Positions 8,588 through 18,045 are shown, counted from the first letter of the stretch. The stretch: 33,071 bases of DNA from Actinophytocola xanthii (GCF_001921205.1 NZ_MSIE01000012.1:1-33071); one strand, 5' to 3'. A program made the numbers and translations. Notes: generated by a model from the letters alone, not told the origin.

Positions 8588-8841
8588 GTCACTACCTCCC
8601 TGGAGTCGGTCGTGCCCCCCGACCTACACCGGGACCTTCGGCCGAACAGCCGCGCCGCCATTGGACCGAAAGTGGTGTTGACGAAGGCAGCCTAGCCCCC
8701 CAAGCGGGTTAGCGGGATGATCAATTCGTTATCTATCCAATCGAGACATCACTCGAGGGGAAGGGTGTAACACGATCGGGTGATGATGAGGTAGTGATGT
8801 AACGGAGACGTCTCGCAATGCGATGAAACGGAGTCATAGTT
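8588..8841. promoter_or_regulatory. Divergent intergenic region with short palindromes
   Basis: This 254-base region separates the divergent LuxR-type regulator and the dipeptidase and is visibly more AT-rich than its flanks around 8700-8830. It contains the inverted repeat TCGAG-N6-CTCGA (8741-8756) and a perfect ten-base palindrome GAGACGTCTC (8805-8814). The palindrome lies 27 bases upstream of the dipeptidase GTG and could be an operator. The leftmost 16 bases hold the ribosome-binding site of the regulator. An ACGGAG near 8827-8832 is the probable ribosome-binding site of the dipeptidase. No confident -35/-10 pair is visible on either strand. Confidence 0.45.
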
Positions 8842-9993
8842 GTGCGGAAGAGTGACGACGGGCGCGCTCGGCGGTTGCTGGGGTCCACTCCTCTGGTCGA
8901 CGGACACAACGACCTCCCCTGGGCGCTGCGGTCGCTGCCGGGTGCCGACATCGCCCGCGCGGACGGCTTCGGCGTCGACCTGACCCAGCCCCAGCCCGGG
9001 CTGCACACCGATCTCGGGCGGCTGCGCGCCGGTGGTGTCGGCGTCCAGTTCTGGTCGGTCTACGTGCCGTGCCGGCTCACCGGCGACGCCGCGGTGGCCG
9101 CCGTCGTCCAACAGGCCGAGCTGGTCCACACGCTCGCCGAGCGCTACCCGGAGCACCTGCGGGTCGTGTGCACGGCCGCGGAGGCCCGCGCGGCGTTCGC
9201 GGACGGCCGGATCGCCTCGATGCTCGGCGCCGAGGGCGGGCACTGCATCAACTCCTCGCTCGGCGTGCTCCGCGCGCTCCACCGGCTCGGCGTCCGGTAC
9301 ATGACGCTCACCCACAACGAGAACGTGCCGTGGGCCGACTCGGCCACCGACGAGCCCGCGGTCGGCGGCCTGAACGACTTCGGCCGCGAGGTGGTCGCGG
9401 AGATGAACCGGATCGGCATGCTCGTCGACCTCTCGCACGTGGCCGCGACCACGATGCGTGACGCGCTGGACACGAGTACCGCCCCCGTGATCTTCAGCCA
9501 CTCCTCGTGCCGGGCGGTCACCGACCACCCCCGCAACGTCCCCGACGACGTGCTGGCGCGGCTGGCCGCCAACGGCGGCGTCTGCATGGTGACCTTCGTC
9601 CCCTCGTTCGTCTCCAGCGCCCGGGCCGAGCGCGACGCCGAGCTGCGGGAGGCCATGGTCGCGGCCGGGGTCGACCACCGGGACGTCGACGCGCGACAGG
9701 CCTTCGCCGGGACCTGGTCCGGGCCGGCCCTCCCGCCGGTCGGCGTCGAGGACGTCGTGGCGCACGTGGAGCACGCCAGGGAGGTCGCCGGCATCGACCA
9801 CATCGGCATCGGCGGCGACTACGACGGCGTGGACGCCCTGCCCGACGGGCTGGAGGACGTGAGCGGCTATCCGGCCCTGTTCGAGGCCCTGCTCGACCGC
9901 GGCTGGAGCGAGCGGGACTGCGCCAAGCTCGCCGGCGAGAACGCGCTGCGCGCCCTGGCCGACGCCGAGCAGGTGGCCGCCGCGAGTCGGTGA
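8842..9993 (+). CDS. Membrane dipeptidase, peptidase family M19 (renal dipeptidase type)
   Basis: A 383-residue zinc dipeptidase homologue that should hydrolyse dipeptides. No signal peptide or lipobox is visible, so a cytoplasmic location is likely despite the family name. Predicted zinc ligands are all in place: His22 and Asp24 in [11 protein letters not shown], Glu131 in LGAEGGHCI, His199 in VDLSHV and His220 in FSHSSCRAV. The His199/His220 spacing equals that of human renal dipeptidase. The conserved GIGGDYDG segment lies near the C-terminus. The GTG at 8842 is preceded by an ACGGAG. It is divergent from the orphan regulator and convergent with the DUF3000 gene, 24 bases away. Confidence 0.93.
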   Translation: MRKSDDGRARRLLGSTPLVDGHNDLPWALRSLPGADIARADGFGVDLTQPQPGLHTDLGRLRAGGVGVQFWSVYVPCRLTGDAAVAAVVQQAELVHTLAERYPEHLRVVCTAAEARAAFADGRIASMLGAEGGHCINSSLGVLRALHRLGVRYMTLTHNENVPWADSATDEPAVGGLNDFGREVVAEMNRIGMLVDLSHVAATTMRDALDTSTAPVIFSHSSCRAVTDHPRNVPDDVLARLAANGGVCMVTFVPSFVSSARAERDAELREAMVAAGVDHRDVDARQAFAGTWSGPALPPVGVEDVVAHVEHAREVAGIDHIGIGGDYDGVDALPDGLEDVSGYPALFEALLDRGWSERDCAKLAGENALRALADAEQVAAASR

Positions 9994-10017
9994 GCGCGAG
10001 GACGCGCCCTGCCCCAG

Positions 10018-10581
10018 CTAACCGCCCTGTCGCTGCGAGAACACGGAGACGCCCACCGGCGGCAGGCCGACGACGCTGGCCATCAGGTCGCAGAAGGCCT
10101 CGCCGTGCGGGGCCAGGGCGGCGTCCAGCGGTGTCCAGGAGGCCCGCAGCTCGAGGTCGTCGGTCCTGGCCGGACCGGAGATGTCGCCGAAGCGGGCCGA
10201 GGACGTGTCGGTGACGGTCCCGCCGAGCGCGGTGTACCTCGCCCCGGTGGAGGTCAGCGCGTCGGTCAGCCAGGACCAGCCGACGGTCGGCAGCAGCGGG
10301 TCGTCCGCGAGCTCGGCGTCCAGCTCCGCCCGGACGTAGGCCACCAGCCGCAGCACGCCGTTCCAGGACTCCTGGCCCTCCGGGTCGTGCAGCAGGACCA
10401 GCCGCCCGGTGGCGAGCACGTCTGCCGGGCCGGTGACCTCAGCGGTGATCGCGAACGCCCAGGGGGCGAGGCGCTGGGGAGCGCGCACGACGCCCAGCTG
10501 CAACTCGGGCCGGGGGCGCAGCGATCTCAGCGCCGCGACGGCCTGCGAGAACAGTTCCGGCGCTGCCGACGTTCTGGTCAC
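10018..10581 (-). CDS. DUF3000 domain-containing protein
   Basis: A 187-residue protein of the actinobacterial DUF3000 family, function unknown. Family-like segments include [20 protein letters not shown] near the start, then [15 protein letters not shown], then [20 protein letters not shown]. The C-terminal half contains [11 protein letters not shown] and [21 protein letters not shown] chose the GTG at 10581 because the family normally begins just before the ELF-Q-AV-AL segment. A longer frame to 10740 is open but would add an unlike N-terminus. A TAAAGT hexamer ends eight bases before this GTG on the coding strand, so a leaderless transcript is plausible. It diverges from hemE, as DUF3000 genes commonly do near heme genes. 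Confidence 0.88.
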   Translation of the reverse strand: MTRTSAAPELFSQAVAALRSLRPRPELQLGVVRAPQRLAPWAFAITAEVTGPADVLATGRLVLLHDPEGQESWNGVLRLVAYVRAELDAELADDPLLPTVGWSWLTDALTSTGARYTALGGTVTDTSSARFGDISGPARTDDLELRASWTPLDAALAPHGEAFCDLMASVVGLPPVGVSVFSQRQGG

Positions 10582-10745
10582 GACTCGTAACTTTAGGACC
10601 ACCCGTGTCGGTGAGCGTGACGCCGCGCCGGAGACGATCAGGAGTTGGTACGTACCCAGAGTTGGAGCGGCCAAACCTACTCCCTCGCGCGGGCCGCTCG
10701 GCTCCCCGCCGTCCCTCACGCGGCCCGTGGCACCATGCACCTGCT
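10582..10745. promoter_or_regulatory. Divergent DUF3000/hemE intergenic region with a palindrome
   Basis: The 164-base gap between the divergent DUF3000 and hemE genes contains a perfect ten-base palindrome, GGTACGTACC (10647-10656), about 90 bases upstream of the hemE ATG. It also holds the proposed -10 hexamer of the DUF3000 gene (TAAAGT on the minus strand). No clear promoter for hemE was identified, and the hemE ATG lacks a good Shine-Dalgarno sequence. Confidence 0.35.
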
Positions 10746-11804
10746 ATGACTTCCGCGCCAGACACCGCCCCCCGCGCCACCACGGCACCGCTGCTGGTGG
10801 CAGCCGCGGGCGGAACCCCAGCCCATCCGCCCGTCTGGTTCATGCGCCAGGCCGGCCGGTCGCTGCCCGAGTACCGCGACGTCCGCAGGGACGTCCCGAT
10901 GCTGACGGCCTGCTTCACCCCGGACCTGGTCTGCGAGATCACGATGCAGCCGGTGCGCCGGCACGGCGTGGACGCGGCGATCCTGTTCAGCGACATTGTC
11001 GTCCCGCTGGTCGCCGCGGGCATCGACGTCGACATCGTGCCCGGCACGGGCCCGGTGGTGGCCGCCCCGGTCCGCACCTCGCAGGCCGTCGCCGGCCTGC
11101 CGGGGCTCGCTCCCGAGCAGCTCGCGCCGGTGGCCGAGGCCGTGCGGCTGCTGCGGGCCGAGCTGGGCGAGACGCCGCTGATCGGGTTCGCCGGCGCCCC
11201 GTTCACGCTGGCGTCCTACCTGATCGAGGGCGGCCCGAGCCGCCACCACGAGCGCACCAAGGCGCTCATGTACTCCGACCCGGACACCTGGCACGCGCTG
11301 CTGGGGGCGCTCGCCGGCATCACCCGGACCTTCCTCGAGGTGCAGATCGCCGCCGGGGTGTCGGCGGTGCAGCTGTTCGACTCCTGGGCCGGCGCGCTGT
11401 CCGAGCGGGACTACCGGGAGTTCGTCCTGCCGCACTCGTCGGCCGTGCTGGCCGCCGTCGAGGGGGTGCCGCGGATTCACTTCGGCGTCGGCACCGGCGA
11501 GTTCCTCCCGGCCATGCGGGAGGCGGGCGCGGACGTCGTCGGCGTGGACTGGCGGGTCCCGCTGGACGAGGCGGTGCGCCGGCTGACCGTGCCCGGCCGC
11601 CCCGCCCCGGTCGTGCAGGGCAACCTCGACCCGGCCGTGCTGTTCGCGGACTTCGACGTGGTGGAGCGCGAGGTGCGCCGCGTCGTCGCCGAGGGCCGGG
11701 CCGCGGGCGGACACATCGTCAACCTGGGCCACGGCGTCCTGCCCGACACCGACCCGACCCTGCTGACGCGGGTCGTCGACCTCGTGCACAGCCTGGCGCC
11801 GTGA
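10746..11804 (+). CDS. hemE: Uroporphyrinogen decarboxylase
   Basis: Decarboxylates the four acetate side chains of uroporphyrinogen III to give coproporphyrinogen III in the cytosol. The 352-residue length is normal. Signature 1, [16 protein letters not shown] (29-44), includes the substrate-binding Arg34 and Arg38. Asp83 in [10 protein letters not shown] corresponds to the central pyrrole-binding aspartate. Signature 2 is [17 protein letters not shown], and the C-terminal [16 protein letters not shown] is typical. The ATG at 10746 is the natural start; upstream in-frame sequence is Arg/Pro-rich and unlike the family. Its stop overlaps the hemY start by four bases (GTGA), so these two genes are translationally coupled. 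Confidence 0.97.
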   Translation: MTSAPDTAPRATTAPLLVAAAGGTPAHPPVWFMRQAGRSLPEYRDVRRDVPMLTACFTPDLVCEITMQPVRRHGVDAAILFSDIVVPLVAAGIDVDIVPGTGPVVAAPVRTSQAVAGLPGLAPEQLAPVAEAVRLLRAELGETPLIGFAGAPFTLASYLIEGGPSRHHERTKALMYSDPDTWHALLGALAGITRTFLEVQIAAGVSAVQLFDSWAGALSERDYREFVLPHSSAVLAAVEGVPRIHFGVGTGEFLPAMREAGADVVGVDWRVPLDEAVRRLTVPGRPAPVVQGNLDPAVLFADFDVVEREVRRVVAEGRAAGGHIVNLGHGVLPDTDPTLLTRVVDLVHSLAP

Positions 11805-13228
11805 CCGGTTCGACCAACCGTCCCGCTCAGGTCGTGGTCGTCGGCGGGGGAGTGTCGGGGCTGACCGCGGCCTACCGGCTGCGGCGCCTGCTCGGCGACG
11901 GTGCGCGGATCACGCTGGTCGAGCAGGCTCGCCTGCTGGGCGGGAAGCTGCGCACGGTCGAGGTGGGCGGCGTGCCGACCGACGTGGGCGCCGAGGCCTT
12001 CGTGCTGCGCAACCGGTCCGCCGTCGACCTGGTGGCCGAGCTGGGGCTCGGCGACCGGCTGTTCCACCCCGGGCCGGCGCCGGCGACGGTCCGGGCCGGC
12101 GGACGCACCGTGCCGCTGCCGAGGCGGACCTACCTCGGCGTGCCGGCCGACGCGGACGGGGTTCGCGAGGTGCTCTCGCCGGAGGCCGCGAGCCGGGTCG
12201 AGGCGGAGGAGTCGCTGCCGCCGCTGGAGCTGGCCGAGGACGAGGACGTGTCGGTGGGCGAGGTGCTCGGCCGCCGCTTCGGCCGCGAGCTGGTCGACGA
12301 CCTGGTCGAGCCGCTGCTCGGCGGTGTCTACGCCGGACGCGCGGACCTGCTCGGGCTGCGGGCCACGATGCCGGCGCTGGTCGCCGGGCTCGACCGGGCC
12401 GGTGGGTCGTTGCGCCGCGCGGCCGCGGCCATCCTCGGGCCGCCGTCCGGCGGCGCCCGTCCGCCCGTGTTCGCCGCACTGCGCGGCGGGATGGGCGTGC
12501 TGGTCGGGGAGCTGGCCAGGCGGTCCGGCGCGGAGCTCCGGCTGGGCTACCCGGTGCGGGAGCTCACCAGGGACGAGGGCGGCTGGCGGCTCGAGGTCGG
12601 CAGCCCCGGCCGGGCCGAGGTGCTGCATGCCGACGCCGTGGTGCTCGCGGTGCCGCCGCCGGCAGCGCGCCGGCTGCTCGCCGACGTGGCGCCCGCTGCC
12701 TCGAGCGGGTACGGCGCGGTCGAGATGGGCTCGGTGGCGGTGCTGTCGATGGTGTTGCCGGACGGGGTCGAGCTGCCCGCGAGCAGCGGGGTGCTGCTCG
12801 CGGTCGGGGAGCGGCACGCGGACGGGACGCCGTTCACGGCCAAGGCCTTCACGCACACCAGCGTCAAGTGGGGCGGCGGACCGGTTCGCCTGCGGGCCTC
12901 GCTGGGGCGGGTCGGCGAGACCGAGGTCCTGCGCCGCGACGACGAGGACCTGCTCACCGCGGTCCTGGCCGACCTGGCCGAGCTGACCGGGGTGCGCGCC
13001 CGGCCGGTGGACTGGCGGCTGACCCGCTGGGGCGGCGGTCTTCCCCAGTACGGCGTGGGCCACCTCGCCGCGGTCGCCGCGGTCGAGCGGGCGGTGGCCG
13101 AGGTGCCCGGGCTCGCCGTGGCCGGTGCCGCCCTGCGCGGTGTCGGGGTCCCGGCCTGCGTCGACACCGCGAGCGCGGCAGCCGACCGTGTCGCCGGGCA
13201 CCTTCTGGCGCACGCCGCCCCGAGGTAG
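11801..13228 (+). CDS. hemY: Protoporphyrinogen/coproporphyrinogen III oxidase, HemY (CgoX) type
   Basis: An FAD-dependent oxidase of 475 residues. The N-terminal Rossmann fold has [17 protein letters not shown], and the C-terminal FAD contact region includes [17 protein letters not shown]. In actinobacteria this HemY-type enzyme is known to oxidise coproporphyrinogen III to coproporphyrin III, hence the name cgoX; older annotations use hemG or hemY. It lies between hemE and hemQ, which supports the coproporphyrin-dependent route. The GTG at 11801 overlaps the hemE stop (GTGA), which fixes the start, since the nucleotide-binding strand begins about 13 residues later. The frame stays open far upstream only because of high GC. 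Confidence 0.93.
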   Translation: MTGSTNRPAQVVVVGGGVSGLTAAYRLRRLLGDGARITLVEQARLLGGKLRTVEVGGVPTDVGAEAFVLRNRSAVDLVAELGLGDRLFHPGPAPATVRAGGRTVPLPRRTYLGVPADADGVREVLSPEAASRVEAEESLPPLELAEDEDVSVGEVLGRRFGRELVDDLVEPLLGGVYAGRADLLGLRATMPALVAGLDRAGGSLRRAAAAILGPPSGGARPPVFAALRGGMGVLVGELARRSGAELRLGYPVRELTRDEGGWRLEVGSPGRAEVLHADAVVLAVPPPAARRLLADVAPAASSGYGAVEMGSVAVLSMVLPDGVELPASSGVLLAVGERHADGTPFTAKAFTHTSVKWGGGPVRLRASLGRVGETEVLRRDDEDLLTAVLADLAELTGVRARPVDWRLTRWGGGLPQYGVGHLAAVAAVERAVAEVPGLAVAGAALRGVGVPACVDTASAAADRVAGHLLAHAAPR

Positions 13229-13243
13229 TGGGACGATGACGGC

Positions 13244-13933
13244 ATGGCCCGCCTGAACTACACCGAGCTCAACGAGAAGGTCGTCTACACGATGTGGTCG
13301 GTGTTCCGCGCCGAACCCGGCCGCCTGGCCGACCGCGGCTCCGCCGCCACCGAGGTGACCGAGTACCTGGACGCGCTCGCGGGCAAGGGTGTCACCGTGC
13401 GCGGCGTGTACGACGTGGCAGCCCTGCGGGCCGACGCGGACTACCTCATCTGGTGGCACGCCGAGGAGATCGAGCAGTTGCAGGCCGCCTACAGCGGCTT
13501 CCGCCGTACCGCGCTCGGCCGCGCGTCCACTCCGGTCTGGAGCCAGGCCGCACTGCACCGGCCGGCGGAGTTCAACAAGAGCCACATCCCGGCGTTCGTC
13601 GCCGGTGAGCCGGCTCGCCGGTACGTCTGCGTCTACCCGTTCGTCCGGTCCTACGAGTGGTACCTGCTGCCCGACGAGGAGCGCCGCGACATGCTCGCCG
13701 AGCACGGGCGGATGGCACGCGACTACCCGGACGTGCGGGCCAACACCGTGCCCGCGTTCGCCCTCGGCGACTACGAGTGGATCCTGGCCTTCGAGGCCGA
13801 CGCGCTCGACCGGATCGTCGACCTCATGCGCGAGCTGCGGGCCAGCCGGGCGCGCCGGCACGTCCGCGAGGAAGTGCCGTTCTACACCGGCCCGATGGTG
13901 CCGCCGGCCGAGCTGGTCGCGAACCTGCCCTGA
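13244..13933 (+). CDS. hemQ: Coproheme decarboxylase, HemQ/ChdC (chlorite-dismutase fold)
   Basis: Converts coproheme III to heme b using peroxide, the last step of the coproporphyrin-dependent pathway. The 229-residue length is typical. The catalytic tyrosine is predicted as Tyr131 in [14 protein letters not shown] and the proximal heme ligand as His154 in [13 protein letters not shown]. Their spacing of 23 residues matches Streptomyces coelicolor ChdC (Tyr135/His158) as I recall. The segments [20 protein letters not shown] and REEVPFYTG are highly typical of actinobacterial HemQ. It starts 15 bases after hemY with only a weak GGGACG upstream. It ends 13 bases before the metallophosphoesterase, so all four genes are probably cotranscribed. 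Confidence 0.96.
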   Translation: MARLNYTELNEKVVYTMWSVFRAEPGRLADRGSAATEVTEYLDALAGKGVTVRGVYDVAALRADADYLIWWHAEEIEQLQAAYSGFRRTALGRASTPVWSQAALHRPAEFNKSHIPAFVAGEPARRYVCVYPFVRSYEWYLLPDEERRDMLAEHGRMARDYPDVRANTVPAFALGDYEWILAFEADALDRIVDLMRELRASRARRHVREEVPFYTGPMVPPAELVANLP

Positions 13934-13946
13934 GTACGCTACGGCG

Positions 13947-14699
13947 GTGATCATCGGCCACGTCAGCGACCTGCACTTCGGCCACGACCTCGACGGCGAC
14001 GGCGGAGCACGGGCGACCCGCCGAGCACACCAGGTGCTCGACTACCTCGAGCGCCTCCCGGGCGAGGTCGACGTCCTGCTGGTCACCGGCGACATCGCAG
14101 ACCACGGGTTACCGGCCGAGTACTTCGAGGCGGCCCGACTGCTCGGCGCCTCCCGGTTCCCGGTGCTCACCTGCCCTGGCAACCACGACGAGCGTTCCGC
14201 CTACCGGGCGGTCTTCCCGGACGGCCGGGCGGACGGGCCGGTCAACCAGGTGCACCGGGTGGCCGGGGCGACGTTCGCGATGTGCGACTCGAGCATTCCC
14301 GGCCGTGCGGACGGCCTGCTCGACGAGGAGACGATCGGCTGGTTGGACGAGGTGCTCTCGGCCGTGCCGCGGGAGGAGCCGGCGTTCGTCTGCTTCCACC
14401 ATCCGCCGGTGCGCCTGGAAGTTCCGTTCGTCGACGACATCCGGCAGTTCGGCGAGGAGCGCCTGGCCGAGCTTCTCGGGCGGCACCAGCAGGTCGTCGC
14501 CGTCCTGTGTGGACACGCTCACACGGCCGCGGCCACCACCTTCGCCGGCCGCCCACTGCTGGTGGCCCCCGGCGTGGTGTCGACGATCGTGCCGCCCCTG
14601 GAGAGCGACACGATCGTCGACTACCGGTTACCGCCCGGGTTCGCCTTCCACGTCCTCACTGACGATCGCCGGCTGGTGACTCACTTCCGCAGCTTGTAG
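13947..14699 (+). CDS. Calcineurin-like metallophosphoesterase (CpdA-type)
   Basis: A 250-residue dinuclear metallophosphatase of the cyclic-nucleotide phosphodiesterase/Icc-like group. All motifs are intact: Asp8/His10 (HVSDLHFG), Asp49 (VTGDIADHG), Asn79-His80-Asp81 (CPGNHDE), His151 (CFHHPP) and GHAH (189-192). The natural substrate is uncertain. The GTG at 13947 lies directly before the first metal-binding strand. No Shine-Dalgarno is visible; translation may be coupled to hemQ, or leaderless from a TACGCT hexamer upstream. Its last 19 bases overlap, tail to tail, the end of protease copy A. Its 3' part contains a long inverted repeat (14579-14621), and a decayed copy of its C-terminal end lies at 21541-21620 downstream of protease copy C. 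Confidence 0.92.
   Translation: MIIGHVSDLHFGHDLDGDGGARATRRAHQVLDYLERLPGEVDVLLVTGDIADHGLPAEYFEAARLLGASRFPVLTCPGNHDERSAYRAVFPDGRADGPVNQVHRVAGATFAMCDSSIPGRADGLLDEETIGWLDEVLSAVPREEPAFVCFHHPPVRLEVPFVDDIRQFGEERLAELLGRHQQVVAVLCGHAHTAAATTFAGRPLLVAPGVVSTIVPPLESDTIVDYRLPPGFAFHVLTDDRRLVTHFRSL
14579..14621. repeat. Inverted repeat inside the 3' end of the metallophosphoesterase gene
   Basis: The arm GTCGACGATCGTG (14579-14591) pairs perfectly with CACGATCGTCGAC (14609-14621). After one mismatch, three more pairs extend the stem inward, giving about 17 positions in total. It lies within coding sequence, encoding the STIVPP to DTIVD part. It could work as a bidirectional terminator between the convergent metallophosphoesterase and protease A transcripts. 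The same structure, without the mismatch, recurs at 21542-21584. Confidence 0.65.
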
Positions 14700-17600
14700 G
14701 CATCGAGGATGGTCTGGCGGACGGTGTTGCCCTCGCGGTCGGTGGCGTCCGCCCGCAGTGAGACGGTCTGGGCGTCTGCGGGGTGGTGTAGCACGGCGGT
14801 CAGGTTTGCCGTGATGCGCACCGGTTGCCAGGTCGTGCCGCGGTCGTAGGAGACCTCGACCCGGATGGACCTGGGTTTGGTCGTCGCGCCGGTCTGGTCC
14901 TGCATCCGCAGTGGCACGAGGAACTGGCGGCCGGCGGGTGCGGAGTTGGTCCTGTCCAGCTCCGGGAGGAACCTGACCGCGTTGAGCTCGATCGCCACCG
15001 GCTCCTTTCCGTCCACATGGGAGGAGGTGAAGGTGTACTCGGCACTGATCGACGTCGTCGTGTCGAACATCGCCGGGCGGGTGGCCGTTGTCACCAGGTG
15101 GTATCGGCCGGGTTCGGCGGGCAGTCCCTCGAAGGTGCCGTGGCCGGGATACGGCGTCTCGCCGAGCAGCTCGCCGCCGCGGTAGAGCTGGGTGCGCGCC
15201 GTCTCGACGGCGAGGAAGTAGCCGGCGTTGCCGGATGAGTCGCTGAACAGCGGAATGTCCACCTCGAGGGTATCGCCGGTCCGGTGGCTACGGGGGGCGT
15301 CGGTCGGCGGCAGCGCCGGGCCGAACACCGCGTAGTTGAAGCGCGGCTCGTAGGTGCGCCCGGCCCGGTACGTGGTGGGCGGCGAGGTCAGCTCCGCGAT
15401 GCGTGTCTCGGACTCCGGGTGGTAGAAGCGCAGCTTCGTGGTCCAGCGCGTGCCGCCCTCGGTGGTGAGGTACTGGGTGCGGATGCCGGGCAAAGGCACG
15501 TCGAAGTCGATGCCGGACGGGAACGCGGTCCCGACGCGCGGTTCCGGGATCGCGAAGAGCTGACCGGTGACGTTCTCGGCCGAGGGACCGAAGTCGGCTC
15601 GCACGGTCGCGAGGTCCTGGGGGCGTACCACCTTGTCGAACCCGGTGGGCAGCTCGCCCTCGGGGAACCAGGACAGGCCATAGGACGAGCCGTTCCCGCC
15701 CAGCCAGTGGGTGTTGATCATGCTGATGAGCGTGGTGCCCGGCAGCACCTTCCCGACCTGCGCCGTGGAGACGGCGCTCAGGTCCTCAACGAGGAACGTC
15801 AAGCCTGTACCGAGGAGCTGGCCTTGGGCCCGGTACCCGATGTCGCCCGCCCTCAGGTCCACCTCGGCCGGGGGTGTGACGCGGATCGGCCTGGTGTGCC
15901 GCGCGTCCATGGTCACCGTGCGGGGACGGTCCACGGACAGACCCGGGGCCAGCAGGAGATGCGTGTGTCCGGTCTCCTCGTTGTACACGTGGACGTCGAG
16001 CAGGTACTGGCCCTTGGGCAGGCGGAGCGTGGTCGTACCGCCCTCGCCGTAGATGTCCGGGGTGTAGAGACGGTTGTCCATCCCCGCCAACGTGAACTTG
16101 AAATCGCTCGGCTCGCCGTTGTGGTCCAGGACCTTGACCGTGAGGTCGTAGCTCTCCCCCTCGCGGGTGACCGCCAGGGGTGTTCTCGTCGTCGTTCCGG
16201 CTCCGGTCGCCACGACCGCTCCGGTGTAGACGCCGTCGGTCTCGCCGAGGCGGGTGTTGGCGGTGACGGTGACCGAGGCGGTGCCGCCGGCGGGCACGGT
16301 GAGCTTGTCGGCGCTGAGGGAGAACAGGTCGGCGGGTGCGCCGTCCGGTCCGGTGGCGTCGGCCGACAGGGTGAGCACGAGGTCGGTGTCGCCCAGGTTC
16401 TGGTAGGTGAGTTCCCGGTTGACCGGCTCGTCGTCGTGGTGGGGCCAGGCCACCGTGCCGAGGCCGAGGCTGGTCGGCTTGGTGATCAGGGTCTGGGTCA
16501 GTGCCGCGGGGATGTCGACCCGGCCGGCGCCCTGTTCGAACGGGCTCAGGGACGGGTGCGGCCGGGCCGAGGCGGAGAGGGCGGCCTTGAGCTGGGCGCC
16601 GGTCCAGTCCGGGTGCTGCTGGGCCAGCAGTGCCGCGGCGCCCGCCACGTGCGGGGCGGCCATGGAGGTGCCGGACAGGGCGGTGTAGCCGTCGGAGACG
16701 GGTTCGCCGATGGTGCCGTCGGCGTGTCGTGCGGCGACGATGTCGACGCCGGGGGCGGTGATGTCGGGTTTGATCCCGCCGTCACCGACCCGCGGCCCAC
16801 GGCTGGAGAACCGGGCCAGCTCGTCGTCGCGGTCCACCGCGCCGACGGTCAGTGCGGCCGCGGCGCTGCCGGGCGAGCCGATCGTGCCAGGGTTGGGTCC
16901 GGCGTTGCCGGCGGCGATGACGAAGAGCGTGCCGTGTTCGGCGGAGAGGGTGTCGACGGCTTCCTCGAGTGGGTCGAGTTCCTCGGTGTCCTCGCCGCCC
17001 AGGCTCATGTTGACCACGTCGGCGCTCTGTTCGGTGGCCCATTCCATGCCGGCGATGATCCAGGAGTCGAGGCCCCAGCCCTCGTCGTTGAGTACCTTGC
17101 CGTCGAGGATGCGCGTTCCCGGGGCGACGCCGCGGAATCTCCCGTCGGACTTCGCGCCGGTGCCGGCGACGATCGAGGCGACGTGGGTGCCGTGTCCGAC
17201 CCGGTCGACTGCGTCGGGCGAGTCGGTGAGGTTGTGTTCGGCAACCTCACGGTCGGCGAGGTCGGGATGGGTCTGGTCGACTCCGCTGTCGAGCACCGCC
17301 ACCGTCGTGCCCGTGCCCGTCAGTCCCGCCTCCCAGGCGGTGGGGGCGCCGATCTGCGGGACGCTGTGCTCCAAGGTGGACTGTCGTTTGCCGTCAAGCC
17401 AGATCTTCTCGATGCCGCCGGCGGTTCGGCGGGTGGTGGTGCCGTCGGTGAGCGTTTCCCAGGTCTTGCTTCCCTTGTCGGCATTCAGGGCGACGGCGTC
17501 GATGCTGGGTAGTTCCCGGGTGACGGAGGTGGCCGCCAGCCGGGGAGCCCGTCCCTCGCCATGGGTGACGATCAGGGGGATGGTCTCCCGGGCGGCGTCG

Positions 17601-17944
17601 TCGTAGCCGAACTCGAGCAGCGTGGTCACGTCGAACAACCGCCGGTCCAGGCGGCCCCGCGCCACCAACCCTGCCGCATCGGTCGGGACCACGTAGTCGT
17701 GCCCGTCATGGCTGCGGACGGAGAAGGTGGTTCCCTCCCGGCCATTGCCCGGCCGGACCGATCCCACCTTTCCGTCCCGGACCACGACCTGGTCCCCGGT
17801 CACCAGCGTGACCGTGCGAACCTCGCCGGCTGTCCCCGGAACGGCCGGCGCGGCTCCCGGTGGCGCCGCGCCGGCCGCCGGGGTGGTGGCGAGCACCGAC
17901 CCGAGTACTACCCCGCAGACCGCGGTTCTCCTGCTGATTCCCAC
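14681..17944 (-). CDS. Secreted S8 family serine peptidase (subtilisin-like), tandem copy A
   Basis: Predicted exported subtilisin of 1087 residues. A signal peptide (1-~27) contains GVVLGSVLATTPAAGAA. A propeptide-like region (~40-200) includes EVRTVTLVTGDQVVV and ends near HSVPQIGA. The S8 domain (~205-485) has Asp219 (VAVLDSGVDQTHPDL), His251 (GHGTHVASIVAG), Asn347 (AAGNAGP) and Ser427 (LSGTSMAAPHVAGA), so it should be active. About 600 residues of beta-rich accessory sequence follow, including a segment LRLPKGQYLLDVHVY like carboxypeptidase regulatory folds, ending LDAYKLRK. GTG 17944 is chosen because GGAGG lies seven bases upstream and the signal peptide starts there. A longer ATG-initiated frame from 18070 would bury the signal peptide. 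It is closest to copy C over most of its length. Its end overlaps the metallophosphoesterase by 19 bases. Confidence 0.93.
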   Translation of the reverse strand: MGISRRTAVCGVVLGSVLATTPAAGAAPPGAAPAVPGTAGEVRTVTLVTGDQVVVRDGKVGSVRPGNGREGTTFSVRSHDGHDYVVPTDAAGLVARGRLDRRLFDVTTLLEFGYDDAARETIPLIVTHGEGRAPRLAATSVTRELPSIDAVALNADKGSKTWETLTDGTTTRRTAGGIEKIWLDGKRQSTLEHSVPQIGAPTAWEAGLTGTGTTVAVLDSGVDQTHPDLADREVAEHNLTDSPDAVDRVGHGTHVASIVAGTGAKSDGRFRGVAPGTRILDGKVLNDEGWGLDSWIIAGMEWATEQSADVVNMSLGGEDTEELDPLEEAVDTLSAEHGTLFVIAAGNAGPNPGTIGSPGSAAAALTVGAVDRDDELARFSSRGPRVGDGGIKPDITAPGVDIVAARHADGTIGEPVSDGYTALSGTSMAAPHVAGAAALLAQQHPDWTGAQLKAALSASARPHPSLSPFEQGAGRVDIPAALTQTLITKPTSLGLGTVAWPHHDDEPVNRELTYQNLGDTDLVLTLSADATGPDGAPADLFSLSADKLTVPAGGTASVTVTANTRLGETDGVYTGAVVATGAGTTTRTPLAVTREGESYDLTVKVLDHNGEPSDFKFTLAGMDNRLYTPDIYGEGGTTTLRLPKGQYLLDVHVYNEETGHTHLLLAPGLSVDRPRTVTMDARHTRPIRVTPPAEVDLRAGDIGYRAQGQLLGTGLTFLVEDLSAVSTAQVGKVLPGTTLISMINTHWLGGNGSSYGLSWFPEGELPTGFDKVVRPQDLATVRADFGPSAENVTGQLFAIPEPRVGTAFPSGIDFDVPLPGIRTQYLTTEGGTRWTTKLRFYHPESETRIAELTSPPTTYRAGRTYEPRFNYAVFGPALPPTDAPRSHRTGDTLEVDIPLFSDSSGNAGYFLAVETARTQLYRGGELLGETPYPGHGTFEGLPAEPGRYHLVTTATRPAMFDTTTSISAEYTFTSSHVDGKEPVAIELNAVRFLPELDRTNSAPAGRQFLVPLRMQDQTGATTKPRSIRVEVSYDRGTTWQPVRITANLTAVLHHPADAQTVSLRADATDREGNTVRQTILDAYKLRK

Positions 17945-18000
17945 CTGGCACCCTCCCTCGAGGTTGTGTCCGAGGGCCCCACGGTGCCGGGCTCGACGAA

Positions 18001-18045
18001 AACTGCCATCGGCCATTCGGCCAGTGTTGTTGGGACTAAATATTT
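18001..18045 (-). promoter_or_regulatory. Upstream element of protease A shared with protease C
   Basis: On the coding strand, TTAGTCCCAAC is followed by CACTGGCCGAATGGCCGA, centred on the imperfect palindrome GGCCATTCGGCC (plus-strand 18011-18022), 67 bases upstream of the GTG. The corresponding region of protease C carries the same order of elements with a perfect palindrome. It is a candidate operator or promoter-proximal site. It is absent from the region upstream of protease B. Confidence 0.5.

Noticed and set aside
11477-13954. 825-codon minus-strand frame opposite hemE-hemY-hemQ
   Set aside because: Antisense shadow of three well-supported heme genes; it lacks any family resemblance.
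15284-17512. Long plus-strand frame (742 codons) opposite protease A
   Set aside because: It is antisense to a gene with clear S8 motifs; equivalent frames occur opposite B (19832-21526) and C, as expected from GC-rich codon use, and none has a recognisable domain.
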